Positions 20,677 to 29,148 of a stretch of DNA of 29,659 bases are shown here, in pieces (the first letter of the stretch is position 1; each line of letters opens with the position of its first letter). A program made the position numbers and the translations under genes. The DNA comes from a virus: positions 1 to 29,659 of the IMG/VR virus record IMGVR_UViG_3300045135_001232. One strand, written 5' to 3'. Under the pieces are notes generated by a model. The model worked only from the letters and a program-made list of their open reading frames with translations, searched no databases and was not told the DNA's origin.

Positions 20677-21771
20677 TTATTGATCTGTGCGATAAACACC
20701 AGTGACTATTGCCCTTCCAGTAATGCTAACATTACCATTGGTTGAAAATAATGCAGCAGCGCCTTCGTAGAAATCAACCCTGTTAGAGCCACCATAAGTA
20801 ACGTGTATCCCTAGTGTATTCGATAGCCCAGTAGCATTAATCATATTGCCATACGACCATGCAGCAGCACCAAAACCTAGATTTCCATAAGCGTTAGATG
20901 TAAAAGGTAGTCCACCGAATTGCAAATGCGCACCGCTTGGCGTTCCTGACGATAGTTGCAAGTCAATACTAAACCAAACAAAACTACCTATTTTGACATA
21001 GGAGCCTTGCTGTAGACTGTAGACCGGATTAGTAGCACCAGCAACGATAGTAGGCGTAAAAGTCCCAGTCTCATAATCATCTAGCTTATTAGCTGCACCT
21101 GTGCCGCCTAGATGGATACCACCAGACAACCACATATCGCGAAAACGCCCTGACGCCTCACCTAAATCAATAGCAGCATCACGGTTAGCGCCAGCAGTAG
21201 TGGCAGGTTTGATTGCGTTATATCCCATGCGTATGCCAGCATCACCACCAGCAGGGGATGACAGGGTTAATTCACCACCATAAGCACCAATACTGCCCAC
21301 AACGGTATCATCTTTGCGGAAATCAACAATATCGCCATCAGAAGTCTTACGATTAAGTCGCGCTACAGGCGAACCACTAACCGTGCCGTAAATTTGACCC
21401 GTTGAAGTTAATTCTGCACCTACCGTAAACAAGCTGGATGCAGTCTTACCAACCAGTAGATTACCACTAGAGTCTATACGGGCGCGTTCTGTGTTATTAG
21501 TAATGAAGCTCATGTATCCGGTATTATTACCAGTGATACGCTCGTTACCATCGCCCCAACGCAAAGAATAAGCATTGCCTACGTCTATATGACCGCTACA
21601 ATCAACACCATCAGCAGTAACCGTGCCTGTTACGTCCCAACCGTTAGCTCGCAGATAAGCAGATAACGCACTTAAACTAATCTTCTTAGTTGCCGCACCA
21701 TCGACAATGACCATTTCGTCAGCATCGGATGCCGCGCCCGTTGGTAATTCTGAAATTTTTACGTCAGCCAT
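20677..21771 (-). CDS. Tail fibre protein
   Basis: A 364-residue fibre. It begins MADVKISELPTGAASDADEM, a common phage fibre start, then has repeat-like beta segments, the ERARIDSSGNLLVGKT motif near residues 95-110, Gly/Thr-rich strands, and LDDYETGTFTPTIV near 236-250. The C-terminal part is a compact beta domain. Such proteins form trimers that contact the host. The ATG 21769-21771 is four bases from the preceding stop, with an AGG-type site. Together with the two genes before it, it forms the adsorption module. Confidence 0.78.
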   Translation of the reverse strand: MADVKISELPTGAASDADEMVIVDGAATKKISLSALSAYLRANGWDVTGTVTADGVDCSGHIDVGNAYSLRWGDGNERITGNNTGYMSFITNNTERARIDSSGNLLVGKTASSLFTVGAELTSTGQIYGTVSGSPVARLNRKTSDGDIVDFRKDDTVVGSIGAYGGELTLSSPAGGDAGIRMGYNAIKPATTAGANRDAAIDLGEASGRFRDMWLSGGIHLGGTGAANKLDDYETGTFTPTIVAGATNPVYSLQQGSYVKIGSFVWFSIDLQLSSGTPSGAHLQFGGLPFTSNAYGNLGFGAAAWSYGNMINATGLSNTLGIHVTYGGSNRVDFYEGAAALFSTNGNVSITGRAIVTGVYRTDQ

Positions 21772-21774
21772 AAT

Positions 21775-22629
21775 TTATACCTGTGTAATTGTGTAACCGC
21801 TAGGGTTGTAATAGTCTGCACCGTCAGAGCCAGCCGCACCGCCTGCGCCTCGAATATGACCACTTGGTGCCTGTTGTCCGGCAGAACCATCAATACCCCA
21901 TGAACCACCATTGCCGCCCGTGCCGCCTGTTGAGCTACCATCGGAACCACCAGAACCACCAGAACCATTAGCGGTTTGACTTGCAGTTCCACCAGCTGAG
22001 CCGTTACCGCCGCCGCCATAGTGACTAGTACCACCAGCGCCGCCAGCGCCATAAGGTGCGCCACCGCCACCGCCACCACCGCCAGCAAAGTCGTTGCTGC
22101 TAGGCCATGATCGGTCAGTCCATGAGCCGCCACCACCGCCGCCACCGCCACCGCCGCCAGCAATAGTGCCGTTATTGTCGATAGTTACGTTACATTCAAC
22201 ATGAATGCAGGGGCCACCGTTTGAGCCAGCGCTACCAGCTTGCCCCTCGCTACCGGAGCCAGAATTACCACCAGCACCGCCATCCCCACCACGGCCTAGG
22301 ATCTTGCCGTGGTTCTCGATGGTTAGTGTGCCGCCATAACCGGAGCCAGTTTTAAGTGCATAGCTACTAGTATCATTTGCTACAATAGAAGCGCCAGAAG
22401 GGATAACAATCCGTACATTATGGTACTTATCAATACCAACTAACGTATCCAAGTCAACGCTAGGGTGTTCCTGAGAAGTGAAAGTATAAACCCATTCATA
22501 CTCATAGGCTTTTTTCCAGTTACCGCCAGCTTTAACCCAAGCAATGCGCACGGCTACCCATGAGCCGCCAACCTTGACCCAAGGCTTTATAGTCTGCCAG
22601 ACACCGCTAGCTTTAGCCTTAATACTCAA
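21775..22629 (-). CDS. Glycine-rich tail adhesin candidate (polyglycine repeats)
   Basis: Started at TTG 22627-22629 with GGAG 9 bases upstream and overlapping the upstream stop, giving 284 residues; the frame to 22710 lies inside the neighbour gene. The N-terminus (1-60) has IKAKASGVWQTIKPW and Trp-rich repeats (WVKVGGSW, WVKAGGNW). A beta domain (60-125) ends in GGTLTIENHGKILGRG. From there to the end it is glycine-rich, with long Gly runs, broken by DGSSTGGTGGNGG and similar. This resembles phage adhesins that fold into stacked polyglycine-II sheets, such as T-even gp38. Receptor binding is inferred. Confidence 0.6.
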   Translation of the reverse strand: MSIKAKASGVWQTIKPWVKVGGSWVAVRIAWVKAGGNWKKAYEYEWVYTFTSQEHPSVDLDTLVGIDKYHNVRIVIPSGASIVANDTSSYALKTGSGYGGTLTIENHGKILGRGGDGGAGGNSGSGSEGQAGSAGSNGGPCIHVECNVTIDNNGTIAGGGGGGGGGGGSWTDRSWPSSNDFAGGGGGGGGAPYGAGGAGGTSHYGGGGNGSAGGTASQTANGSGGSGGSDGSSTGGTGGNGGSWGIDGSAGQQAPSGHIRGAGGAAGSDGADYYNPSGYTITQV

Positions 22630-23089
22630 GCCAAATATCTCCGTTAGAACCGCCGCTTGGTGCGTCTGTGTCAACGTAAACCGTGCGGCCCGATGTAATA
22701 GTACCGTCAAGATTTACGCTGATAGTATTTAAAGCATCAACCTTAGCTTGTGCCGCATCCTGTACCATAGCGGTTGTAGCTATCTTGGTTGAGTCGTCAG
22801 CAGTAGCAGGGGTAGGTGCTGTAGGCGTGCCAGTTAATGCAGGGCTATTCTTAGTGGCTAGACCTAGGTTAGTTGTATCAAGGCTACCAAGTACAATCCA
22901 AGCGTTATTAGCACCGTTGCGCATTTTAAGCTGGTTTGATGTGGTGTCAGCCCAGAACATAAACGAGAATTTAGTTGCTGGCTCAGTCGCCCCGCTATTC
23001 TGCGTGACAATAGCCGCTAATACTTGGTTAATGTCGGCGCGTACAGCCGCGCCCGATGCGTTTGCTATGTCGTGATCGTGCTGGCTCAT
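22619..23089 (-). CDS. Tail fibre / tail tip connector protein
   Basis: A 156-residue protein with a helical N-terminal HDHDIANASGAAVRADINQV, then QNSGATEPATKFSFMFWADT, a module seen in phage fibre proteins. The phage fibre repeat ALTGTPTAPTPATADDSTKI and ATTAMV follows near residues 86-112. The end is a beta segment. It should lie between the tip and the other fibres. The ATG 23089 overlaps the hub gene stop (TAATG), with GAGG 7 bases upstream. Confidence 0.7.
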   Translation of the reverse strand: MSQHDHDIANASGAAVRADINQVLAAIVTQNSGATEPATKFSFMFWADTTSNQLKMRNGANNAWIVLGSLDTTNLGLATKNSPALTGTPTAPTPATADDSTKIATTAMVQDAAQAKVDALNTISVNLDGTITSGRTVYVDTDAPSGGSNGDIWLEY

Positions 23090-25827
23090 TATACCGCCTC
23101 TTTTCCGTAACCTGTGGCTATCCAGTTAATTGAGCGCTGGATTCCTGTATCTGTGGAATCATAGCAATTAACCGTAAAGCCTGTTCTAGTCTTGCTTGTA
23201 ATGCGGAAATAATCACCGCTATTAGCGTCTTGCATGCTCACACCAACAACAGGGGTTGCATGGAATGCGCTGTTAAATGTTATCGCTGTGCCGCTTGCAG
23301 AAATTGTAACATCATTAGATCGTTCTGTCCGATCTGGCATATCGACAGTAACTTCTAGCTTGGTAATGTTGATATTGTAGTTAGCGTCCTCGTTAGTAAC
23401 TACAACACGGAACTCATACGCACGCGCATGGTAGTCGCCAACTAAGAACGGTTGCCAAGCTGACCAAGTAGGCGAACCCGCTGGGTCATCATCGGTCAAT
23501 CGTAATTGCAATTCCGCGCTTAATTTGTCTGTAGGCTCACCGTCAAAGTTTGCCCAATCATCAATATTAGCAATGCGGTTGTCGATCAAATCGGTTGCTA
23601 GGGCTGTGGATGATTCAAGCACAGCAGTTAAGCGGCTAGTATAAACGCCACCAAGATCAACGCTATTGCTAAAGTAATAAGTGCCTGTGTCCTCAATAAC
23701 GCCAATATCGCCAATTTCGCGGGAAATACCAGTGCCTGCCTCAGTAACCAATCTATCACCGCTTTCTAACAGGATATAACGTGGCGCACCGTCCAGCTTT
23801 AGGGCGCTGCCGTCAATAATCATGTCATCCCTAGTGCCTGCAAAGGTCGGATGCTCTGTGGCTGTTACAACGGCGTTAAAATCAACAATGTTAGGCACGT
23901 TAGTAACAGCAATGACCGCATTAGTAGAGAATCGCCCGCCCTCGTCAACGGCCTTTGCCATGTATGTTCCGGCAAGCATAGGCAATACAACGTGTGTAGC
24001 AGTACCAGCCAAAGCCTCGCCAATGTCCTGCCCATCTTCCCAAGTAGCACCGCTTTGTAAGCTACTGTGACGGATGCGTACATAACCGCCATTAATAACA
24101 TCTAGGTCGGTGATTCGGCTCCATGATAAGTGACATTGACCATCTAGGGCGCGAATAGAAAAACCGCTAATATCGTTCGGTACAGCAGTAAGGCCCGCAA
24201 AGTTTTGGTTTGTAAGCTCTGCCCAATCAGATCGAACATCCATGCTATTGATAGACCTGACACGGAAGTCATAGAAACCAGCCGCCACATCATCAACGCG
24301 GGCCTCTAGGCCACTAGTTTTAGTGATAAATGTCCATGTAGAACCGCCGTTTGCCTTATATTCAGCCTCGTACTCTTTAACGAATGCGTCATTAGGTGCC
24401 GACCATGTAAAGATTGCCCGCGCCTGCGTACCCTTACTGTTTACCGTAGTATAAAGTTCCTCGGTCACGCCTGCTGGAGTAGGCGCGACAACAGAGAAAG
24501 GATTAGGCAAGTTGGTATCAGGGTAAGCGTCATATTCAGACTTTTGCGACCAAGGATAAATACTATCTTGATGCTCAATCAATTCCACATCAACCGTGCC
24601 ATTCATGCGCAAGGATAAGGCTTGCACGCGGAAAGGCTTGCTTGTCCATGCTGGGGTTGTATGGGTTACATCAACAATCTGACCCACGATAACATTTAGC
24701 GCCTCGCTGGTGGCATTGAATGATGCGACCAAGCCATTACGGGAACGGTGAACGATAAGTTCTGCCATGTCCTCGGCTAAATAAATGTCTGTAATGGTTG
24801 GCAAGGTGACGCGCTTTTCTAATGTCACGCCGCCGTCCTCGTCTAGATATTCTTGCTCATGCGCAGAACCAGCAACAGGGTATTGTATTTGGTCTGTTTC
24901 CCAATTTGCATCAGGGTTAGTAAATTCAACAATGCATTTGTTTAGTTTGTTCTTTTTGGTTTCTGACTGAATAGACAGGCCGCCAATGATATTAGATTCA
25001 TTAAAGCTAAAGGTGCTGGAACCCTCGTCCTCGACAATCAGGCCATACTTGCCATTTTGATAAGGCATTAAGCCACGCATACCAGAAAGCAAAACTTTTA
25101 CATTCTCTAGCAAGGTTTGATCTGTTTCTAATATCACGCTACTGATAAAGCGTTTTTGTGTTAATGCGCCCGCGTATGGTGTTACGGAAACGTCACAGAC
25201 GTTAGCGGCTGCATTAAACAATGTGTCATCAATGAAAGAAGCGCCCAAGCCTTTACCGAATCGGGTATTGGTTAGGTAGTCGCGCAATTGCAAAGCTGGG
25301 TTTTCGCTGTATGCGGTTGTGCTAGTTCGCGGGTCGTAGACCTTGCGACCTTTAACAACAGCATGAATATTAGGCATAGAGCTAAACGCGTCATTATCCC
25401 ACTTTAAGCGGATAGCTAAATAAGCAAGGCCACGTAAGCGGTGGTTAGCTGTCCAGTTATCAACCTCTTGCAGAATTGTGCTTGCTGCTTGGTTGTCGCC
25501 ACCTAAATGCTTTTCGATAGTAACTAGGCCGCTAAACTGGCTATCAGTGCTTAACACGTCATCAATATAAACGTCACCGATAGATTCGATTTCACCCTCA
25601 CACAAAACCAAAGCAATATACAGATAGGTATTGTCACCGCCGCTATTCTCTACAAATACACGGGTGCCGCTTACTTTGCGCTCACCGTAAACAATAGGGA
25701 TAGGCTCGATATTCGATTGCTTGTTTACTTCTGTGCCGCGCTGGGCAGCTTTAGGCTTTGGAGCTAAGGCAGCGCCACCAAGCCAGCCAGCAACAACAGA
25801 CGCTATAAGATTAATCCAAAATCCCAC
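23089..25827 (-). CDS. Tail hub / host specificity protein (gpJ-like)
   Basis: The main tail-tip protein, 912 residues when started at GTG 25825-25827 (TAGTG overlap with the upstream stop). A GTG at 25842 gives five more residues and is less likely. The N-terminus has WINLIASVVAGWLGGAAL, a hydrophobic stretch common in these proteins, then IEPIPIVYGERKVSGTRVF and ALVLCEGEIESIGDVYIDD, the gpJ hub signature. Two fibronectin type III-like domains lie near residues 450-640 (FTWSAPNDAF and FRVRSINSMDVRSDW). The C-terminal third is beta-rich and varied. It recognises the host and closes the tail tip. Confidence 0.87.
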   Translation of the reverse strand: MGFWINLIASVVAGWLGGAALAPKPKAAQRGTEVNKQSNIEPIPIVYGERKVSGTRVFVENSGGDNTYLYIALVLCEGEIESIGDVYIDDVLSTDSQFSGLVTIEKHLGGDNQAASTILQEVDNWTANHRLRGLAYLAIRLKWDNDAFSSMPNIHAVVKGRKVYDPRTSTTAYSENPALQLRDYLTNTRFGKGLGASFIDDTLFNAAANVCDVSVTPYAGALTQKRFISSVILETDQTLLENVKVLLSGMRGLMPYQNGKYGLIVEDEGSSTFSFNESNIIGGLSIQSETKKNKLNKCIVEFTNPDANWETDQIQYPVAGSAHEQEYLDEDGGVTLEKRVTLPTITDIYLAEDMAELIVHRSRNGLVASFNATSEALNVIVGQIVDVTHTTPAWTSKPFRVQALSLRMNGTVDVELIEHQDSIYPWSQKSEYDAYPDTNLPNPFSVVAPTPAGVTEELYTTVNSKGTQARAIFTWSAPNDAFVKEYEAEYKANGGSTWTFITKTSGLEARVDDVAAGFYDFRVRSINSMDVRSDWAELTNQNFAGLTAVPNDISGFSIRALDGQCHLSWSRITDLDVINGGYVRIRHSSLQSGATWEDGQDIGEALAGTATHVVLPMLAGTYMAKAVDEGGRFSTNAVIAVTNVPNIVDFNAVVTATEHPTFAGTRDDMIIDGSALKLDGAPRYILLESGDRLVTEAGTGISREIGDIGVIEDTGTYYFSNSVDLGGVYTSRLTAVLESSTALATDLIDNRIANIDDWANFDGEPTDKLSAELQLRLTDDDPAGSPTWSAWQPFLVGDYHARAYEFRVVVTNEDANYNINITKLEVTVDMPDRTERSNDVTISASGTAITFNSAFHATPVVGVSMQDANSGDYFRITSKTRTGFTVNCYDSTDTGIQRSINWIATGYGKEAV

Positions 25828-26378
25828 TATGCACGACCCCACTTAACTGTATCTGTATTACTGGCAAATTTTAATCCATCATCATCAGCGAAATAAACTT
25901 GCTGACTGTTATGGTTAGTCCTGCGCCCAGACTCGCGCTCAAAGTCAGACCATTGCGAGGCAATAGATAGGTTGATTTGGCTTGTCTTGTTATCGTCTTT
26001 CATCTGATAACCGTCAATGTAACCTGTATACATTGGAATAGGGTTTCCAATAATTGCCCCTGAACTATCAAGCACAACGCGGCTAATGATAACCTCGCGG
26101 TCAATATAGTTTTCGCCAAGCAGGATAGCAATAAAGGCCTGATCTACGCCTGACAGATTAAGCGTGAAACTACCTACTTGCACGTCATGGGTTTCATTGA
26201 CTTGCGACATTTGCAGAATGTGGCTGCTAGAAGTGTAAGTGTTGCCGTCATATTCAATATCATGACCAAAGTCAGTCAGATATTTAGGGGTCGTAAAGTC
26301 GATGCTAACCAAGTGCGCCATATTAAACGCATCTTTAGCTAGCTCGGTTATAACACTCGCATGAATGCCACGGCTCAT
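25827..26378 (-). CDS. Tail tip / hub-associated protein (DUF2163-like)
   Basis: A 183-residue protein with LVSIDFTTPKYLTDFG, then DIEYDGNTYTSSSHIL and SFTLNLSGVDQAFIAILL. Later it has PMYTGYIDGYQMKDDN and SDFERESGRRTNHNSQQ. That last block with DFER..GRRT..NSQQ is characteristic of phage tip proteins annotated DUF2163/BR0599-like. It lies directly before the hub gene. The ATG (26376-26378) overlaps the previous stop (ATGA), with AGAGG 7 bases upstream. Confidence 0.68.
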   Translation of the reverse strand: MSRGIHASVITELAKDAFNMAHLVSIDFTTPKYLTDFGHDIEYDGNTYTSSSHILQMSQVNETHDVQVGSFTLNLSGVDQAFIAILLGENYIDREVIISRVVLDSSGAIIGNPIPMYTGYIDGYQMKDDNKTSQINLSIASQWSDFERESGRRTNHNSQQVYFADDDGLKFASNTDTVKWGRA

Positions 26379-26956
26379 GACAAGGCCTCTACTAGATCAA
26401 CCTCGAAATTGTAGAACATGCCAGTTCCAACTTTGTATTGCTGCACATCGTTAGCAAGGCGCATAGTGAAAGGCACGTTGTTATAGATGATTTGCTCGTT
26501 GTTGGTAACAGCGCTAACCAATGCAGGCTCAATAGTAATATCACCAGCACCGGAACGGTCAGCAGTCAGCATATAAACTTTATCATGGCCCGCGAATTTA
26601 ATCATATCGCCAGCTTTAAGGCTTCCAGTAATGCCGTCAATGGTAATTGTGGTATCACCTATAGCAGAACCGCTTGCCTCATTAACAGCCGCTACGCCCG
26701 TTGCTGTGCCGTTTGTATCACTAATACCAGTGGGAACAACAGTAAAAACACCGTGCCGCCCTTTCTGGGCCACAACAAACGCCCATACAGGCTGAAACTC
26801 ATTGCGTGTCATAGTTGCATAAGATGCGGTAAAGCGCCACTTCTGACCGCCAATTTTACGGCTTTGCATGCGACCAGAAATAGCCTCACTGAACAAAGAG
26901 GGGCTATCTGATTCTAGGTTAATGGCATTAAATGCTGGGGATGTTGGATAACTCAT
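26375..26956 (-). CDS. Distal tail / minor tail protein
   Basis: A 193-residue protein, mostly beta: NLESDSPSLFSEAISGRMQS and QKWRFTASYATMTRNEFQ near the start, and a C-terminal FEVDLVEAL. A beta-rich insertion in the middle has IDGITGSLKAGDMIKFAG. Its size and place directly after the tape measure gene fit a distal tail protein that starts the tail tip. The family is not certain. No strong ribosome site is seen before ATG 26956, but the start is inside the tape measure end (ATGA overlap), so translation may be coupled. Confidence 0.6.
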   Translation of the reverse strand: MSYPTSPAFNAINLESDSPSLFSEAISGRMQSRKIGGQKWRFTASYATMTRNEFQPVWAFVVAQKGRHGVFTVVPTGISDTNGTATGVAAVNEASGSAIGDTTITIDGITGSLKAGDMIKFAGHDKVYMLTADRSGAGDITIEPALVSAVTNNEQIIYNNVPFTMRLANDVQQYKVGTGMFYNFEVDLVEALS

Positions 26957-28581
26957 GTTAAAGCAGGCCTACCGTTTTCGTTTAATGCTTGGTTCATTAG
27001 CCCCAATAGTGTACCACGGCTTCGAGTTAATAGGTCATCAAATCCGGTAGCATCGTTAGTGGTTACGTTAATGGTTACATTGTTGCCGCCGCCTAATTGA
27101 TCGTTAGGGATAACAGTTGACGCTTGATTAGGCACCACAAGTTCAGGGCCACGCTCACCAACGATATACGGGCTACCCTTAGTCATTGGGCCGCCTTTCT
27201 CGCGGTATTGCGTAGCACGGATGTTTTGAACCGTGGCATAACCTTTAGCTAAAGCAATAGCGGCAGGCGCTACGTTAGCAGGGAAAGGGGCAGAAGCCCA
27301 CGCCTTAGATACAGCTTTATAGGTATCAATTAAAGCATCTTTAATGGCGAATGCTTTGTTCATCTTGAACATTTTTTCATTATGGCCTGCTAAAGTGCTA
27401 GATAACTCTCGCGCTGTTTCATCAAGGGTCATTGTCTGCTCTTGTTTTGCAATTTTTTGTAAAGCCGCGTTTTTGCGATAATACATGGCTGTAAGATCAA
27501 GCATTTCCTTATATTGATTGCCTGTTGCTTCCAATGCTTCTGGGTCTGGCATTGGTAAAATCTGAGTATCACCAATAGAGTCCTTAAAGCCTAGAATTTT
27601 TTGCTCCATGTCATCAAAGAACTTTAATGCGCCCTCTGCTGCAACAGGGTCAATTAGTGACGGCATTTCAAATTCATCATCAAAGAAACCACGAATAGCA
27701 GAATAAGTCTCAATTGCTTTATTGGCAAAATCAATCAGCGAGTTAGATACATCTTTAAATGCTTGAACCATTGCGCGACCAGAACGCACAACTATCAGTG
27801 CAATTTGTGTAGCTGCACCAGCAACACCGCCATGCTCATCAATTTTAATAAGCATCCATTCTTTTATGTTTTCAGTAACAGTCTGAATAACAGGAGCAAG
27901 CTGCGCAACCGCTTGATGAAACACGCCAGAAATAAACTTGGATAGTTTAGAGATAGAATCGTTAGCACTTTCTACGCCTGCGACAACTTGGCTATTCATT
28001 CGCAAGCCAAGCATTTCAGCCTCACGCTCCATTTCAGCAATGGCGGCAGAGCCTCCCTTTAAAGTGTTAACCAGTGCTACACCTTCGGAGTCGAACAAAC
28101 GCATAGCCAAGCGAACCTTATCGGCTTGTCCTGTTACGTTCTCCATAGCATCAGCGATAGCTTTAAACTGCTGATCTGGTGACAACTCCTCTAGTTTGGC
28201 AGCATCAAGGTTTAATTCCTGCAACGCCTTTACAGCCTCACCAGTGCCGCCAGCCGCTTCGGAAACACGCCTAACCATGCGCTGCAATGCCATATCTAAA
28301 GTATTGGAGGCAACACCAGTTAAGTCAGCAGCATGCCTCAAGCCTCCAAGCGCTTGTGTTGTAATACCTATTTTAGATGCTGTTTTACCAAGCTGGTCGG
28401 TAACATTCATTGACTGCCTGATAAGGTAGCCCATACCAGCCACACCACCAACGGCGAGCAAGCCAGACTGCAAAGAAAAAGCGGCACGCTTGACCATATT
28501 AAGGCCAGCAGTTACCGCTTTAAATGTGCCTTTGGTCTTATCAACCGCCCTTAGAACAATGTTTACGTTTTCGTTAGCCAT
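26953..28581 (-). CDS. Tape measure protein
   Basis: A 542-residue protein, largely helical, with a hydrophobic stretch at 37-55 (LQSGLLAVGGVAGMGYLI) and long Ala, Gln and Lys-rich coiled regions. The C-terminus has REKGGPMTKGSPYIVGERG and PELVVPNQASTVIPN, the usual end of tape measure proteins. Its length predicts a tail of about 80 nm by the usual 0.15 nm per residue. It is directly downstream of the frameshifted chaperone genes, whose frame overlaps its start by 8 bases. GGAG lies 10 bases before ATG 28581. Confidence 0.9.
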   Translation of the reverse strand: MANENVNIVLRAVDKTKGTFKAVTAGLNMVKRAAFSLQSGLLAVGGVAGMGYLIRQSMNVTDQLGKTASKIGITTQALGGLRHAADLTGVASNTLDMALQRMVRRVSEAAGGTGEAVKALQELNLDAAKLEELSPDQQFKAIADAMENVTGQADKVRLAMRLFDSEGVALVNTLKGGSAAIAEMEREAEMLGLRMNSQVVAGVESANDSISKLSKFISGVFHQAVAQLAPVIQTVTENIKEWMLIKIDEHGGVAGAATQIALIVVRSGRAMVQAFKDVSNSLIDFANKAIETYSAIRGFFDDEFEMPSLIDPVAAEGALKFFDDMEQKILGFKDSIGDTQILPMPDPEALEATGNQYKEMLDLTAMYYRKNAALQKIAKQEQTMTLDETARELSSTLAGHNEKMFKMNKAFAIKDALIDTYKAVSKAWASAPFPANVAPAAIALAKGYATVQNIRATQYREKGGPMTKGSPYIVGERGPELVVPNQASTVIPNDQLGGGNNVTINVTTNDATGFDDLLTRSRGTLLGLMNQALNENGRPALT

Positions 28582-29055
28582 TGTGTTTCAACTCCAAGTA
28601 AGCGGCCCAAAGGATTATTTCGTCTGTAGATAGAACCATGATTTCATCTAGCGTCTTGTGTAGATGCTCGGCCAGCTGCATAGCAAACCGCAAATCATGG
28701 TCTTTCTTTAGTTTTTTACTGCGTCCTCAACTGTTGGCGCGTCATCGTCACTCATTTCGGTAACAATACGGCTTACAACATCAGGGTCGATAGAGCGCAT
28801 CATTTCTGTCATGTTAGCACGCTTAAATAGCTTGTTGCCATTCTCGTCTAACCCCTTAACGATCAAAGTCATAATGACCGCCTCGGCTGGTTTGTTCTCT
28901 GCATGTAGCTTTAAGATTTCGCCTTGCTCCTTAAAGTTCATGCTTGCCTTGTAGTAGATTTTGGCGTTATCCCATTCAGGAACAACGATGCAACCTAAAT
29001 CGCCACTCATGCGGTCACGAAAGTGAACCTTAGCCGCTTCTAAAATACTAGACAT
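28574..29055 (-). CDS. Tail assembly chaperone, -1 frameshift fusion (GT-like), 160 residues
   Basis: Near the stop of the 115-residue chaperone the minus strand reads GTA AAA AAC TAA, containing the slippery heptamer A AAA AAC (28711-28717). A -1 slip there bypasses the stop and adds 45 residues (LKKDHDLRFAMQLAEHLH, then LDEIMVLSTDEIILWAAYLEL and a short end) to a stop at 28574-28576. The extension fills the otherwise empty gap of about 130 bases and resembles the T domain of tail chaperones, with the LLWAAY.E pattern. In lambda this is the gpG/gpGT arrangement. A stimulatory RNA structure was not established. Confidence 0.9.
28708..29055 (-). CDS. Tail assembly chaperone (G-like, unshifted product)
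   Basis: A 115-residue acidic protein. Features are VHFRDRMSGDLGCIVVPEWD and YYKASMNFKEQGEILKLH, then AEAVIMTLIVKGLDENGNKL and a C-terminal Asp/Glu-rich end. It lies between the tail tube and tape measure genes, where chaperones that coat the tape measure are always found. The ATG 29053-29055 has ACGGGG 7 bases upstream; the same 12 bases are repeated 16 bases further upstream. Its end holds a slippery site. It is made in excess of the shifted product. Confidence 0.85.
   Translation of the reverse strand: MSSILEAAKVHFRDRMSGDLGCIVVPEWDNAKIYYKASMNFKEQGEILKLHAENKPAEAVIMTLIVKGLDENGNKLFKRANMTEMMRSIDPDVVSRIVTEMSDDDAPTVEDAVKN
28711..28717 (-). other. Slippery heptamer for -1 ribosomal frameshift
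   Basis: A AAA AAC in the correct register, with the zero-frame stop TAA following at once. The codon pair AAA-AAC can re-pair one base back as AAA-AAA. It joins the chaperone frames. Confidence 0.88.
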
Positions 29056-29060
29056 AATAT

Positions 29061-29111
29061 TACCCCGTTAAATTTTTACCCCGTTAAAATCCAGCGACAG
29101 GCATACGGGGT
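29061..29111 (-). repeat. Direct repeat and complementary segment before the tail chaperone gene
   Basis: TACCCCGTTAAA occurs twice on the plus strand (29061-29072 and 29077-29088). On the minus strand each copy contains an ACGGGGTA ribosome site. A further ACGGGGT on the plus strand (29105-29111) is complementary to both, so the mRNA can pair its upstream ACCCCGT with either copy. The near copy serves the chaperone start. The gap 29056-29148 holds nothing else clear except a short stem (TCTAG-CGA-CTAGA). Confidence 0.55.
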
Positions 29112-29148
29112 GAATGCTTTTCGATTTCTCTAGTCGCTAGAAAACAGT

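Noticed and set aside
21759-22163. 134-residue Val/Ala-rich frame on the minus strand
   Set aside because: It is an alternate frame of the glycine-rich adhesin gene, caused by repetitive GGN codons.
22630-22710. Longer start of the glycine-rich gene at 22710
   Set aside because: The 27 extra codons lie inside the fibre connector gene, whereas the TTG at 22629 has GGAG at good spacing and the usual stop overlap.
26438-26911. 157-residue plus-strand frame
   Set aside because: It is antisense to the distal tail protein gene, with no ribosome site and no recognisable family.
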